Shown in pieces: positions 6,289 to 6,557 of a stretch of 6,557 nucleotides of DNA. Each line of letters begins with the position of its first letter. Position 1 is the stretch's first letter. The stretch comes from Caulobacteraceae bacterium UBA6225. GTDB lineage: Bacteria; Pseudomonadota; Alphaproteobacteria; Caulobacterales; Caulobacteraceae. Location: contig DJWR01000193.1 in assembly GCA_002441055.1 (NCBI GenBank), forward strand, positions 8,538 through 15,094, given 5' to 3'. A model generated the notes under the pieces. The model was not told where the DNA came from, did not search any database, and saw only the letters and a program-made list of their open reading frames with translations. The translations under genes and the position numbers were made by a program.

Positions 6289-6557
6289 ATGAACCGCCGT
6301 CGCCGTCCCGTCCCCTTCGAGCTTGGTCCCGTCCACTTCATCGGCATCGGCGGTATCGGCATGAGCGGCATCGCCGAGATCATGCTGCGCATCGGCTATA
6401 CGGTGCAGGGCTCCGACTCCAAGGCTAGCGCCAACACCGAGCGCCTGGAGAAGCTTGGGGCGAAGATCTTCATCGGCCACGAGGCCGCCCAGGTCGAAGG
6501 CGCCTCTGCCGTCGTCTATTCCACCGCCGTCAAGCAGGACAATCCGGAGATGCAGGC
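6289..6557 (+). CDS. murC: MurC, UDP-N-acetylmuramate--L-alanine ligase (5' part, cut by window edge)
   Basis: MurC starts stem-peptide synthesis by adding L-alanine to UDP-MurNAc with ATP in the cytoplasm. Only 89 codons plus two bases are present; the full protein is usually around 470 residues. A basic start (MNRRRRPVPF) leads into VHFIGIGGIGMSGIAE at 15-30, the nucleotide-binding loop typical of MurC. QGSDSKASANTERL at 40-53 and VVYSTAVKQDNPE at 75-87 also match the MurC N-terminal domain. The ATPase and C-terminal domains lie beyond the window. The reading frame runs open from the murG stop, and ATG 6289 is the first start codon in it: none of the twelve codons between 6253 and 6288 is ATG, GTG, TTG or CTG. 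The position after murG is the normal dcw order. The SD is weak; ACAGG at 6272-6276 ends 12 bases upstream. The gene reaches the edge without a stop. Confidence 0.94.
   Translation, partial: MNRRRRPVPFELGPVHFIGIGGIGMSGIAEIMLRIGYTVQGSDSKASANTERLEKLGAKIFIGHEAAQVEGASAVVYSTAVKQDNPEMQ

Noticed and set aside
5050..6480. Open reading frame of 476 codons on the minus strand, opposite murG and the start of murC
   Set aside because: Its codons are the exact reverse complements of the murG codons. A stop there would need TTA, CTA or TCA in the sense frame, which this G+C-rich genome rarely uses, so the frame stays open by default. The product is low-complexity, rich in Gly, His, Ala and Asp, with no recognisable domain.

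Overview
The window is a continuous, single-strand block of peptidoglycan-synthesis and division genes from the middle of a bacterial dcw (division and cell wall) cluster. The order on the + strand is murF, mraY, murD, ftsW, murG and the 5' part of murC. This is the canonical dcw order. The organism is probably an alphaproteobacterium, most likely of the Caulobacter/Phenylobacterium group. Three things point there: the high G+C content (about two thirds by eye, with strongly G/C-rich third codon positions), protein details that match that group as I remember it (for example the starts of FtsW, MurG and MurC), and a low density of GANTC sites. The family and order assignments are secure. The genus is an inference.

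Layout: bases 1-12 hold only the murF ribosome binding site and probably the last codons of an upstream gene, expected to be murE. murF (13-1410) overlaps mraY (1410-2519) by one base. A 19-base gap with a Shine-Dalgarno sequence leads to murD (2539-3954). murD overlaps ftsW (3951-5141) by four bases (ATGA). Ten bases later murG starts (5152-6252), and after a 36-base gap murC begins (6289) and runs off the right edge. There is no stretch of 300 bases without a gene. I saw no tRNA or rRNA gene, mobile element, CRISPR array, convincing internal promoter or factor-independent terminator.

How the genes work together: MurC, MurD and MurF are cytoplasmic ATP-dependent Mur ligases that build the stem peptide on UDP-MurNAc (L-Ala, D-Glu and the terminal D-Ala-D-Ala dipeptide). 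MraY transfers the finished phospho-MurNAc-pentapeptide to undecaprenyl phosphate, giving lipid I. MurG adds GlcNAc, giving lipid II. FtsW is the SEDS-family glycosyltransferase that polymerises flipped lipid II at the division septum. The overlaps and short gaps indicate one transcription unit with translational coupling.

I looked for an undescribed system and found none. All six genes are intact as far as the window shows, carry their family motifs, and leave almost no unexplained DNA. The points worth a second look are modest: the murG start, the SD-poor murG-murC junction with competing inverted repeats, the upstream gene's overlap with murF, GANTC scarcity, and lineage-type substitutions in MurF and MurG motifs.
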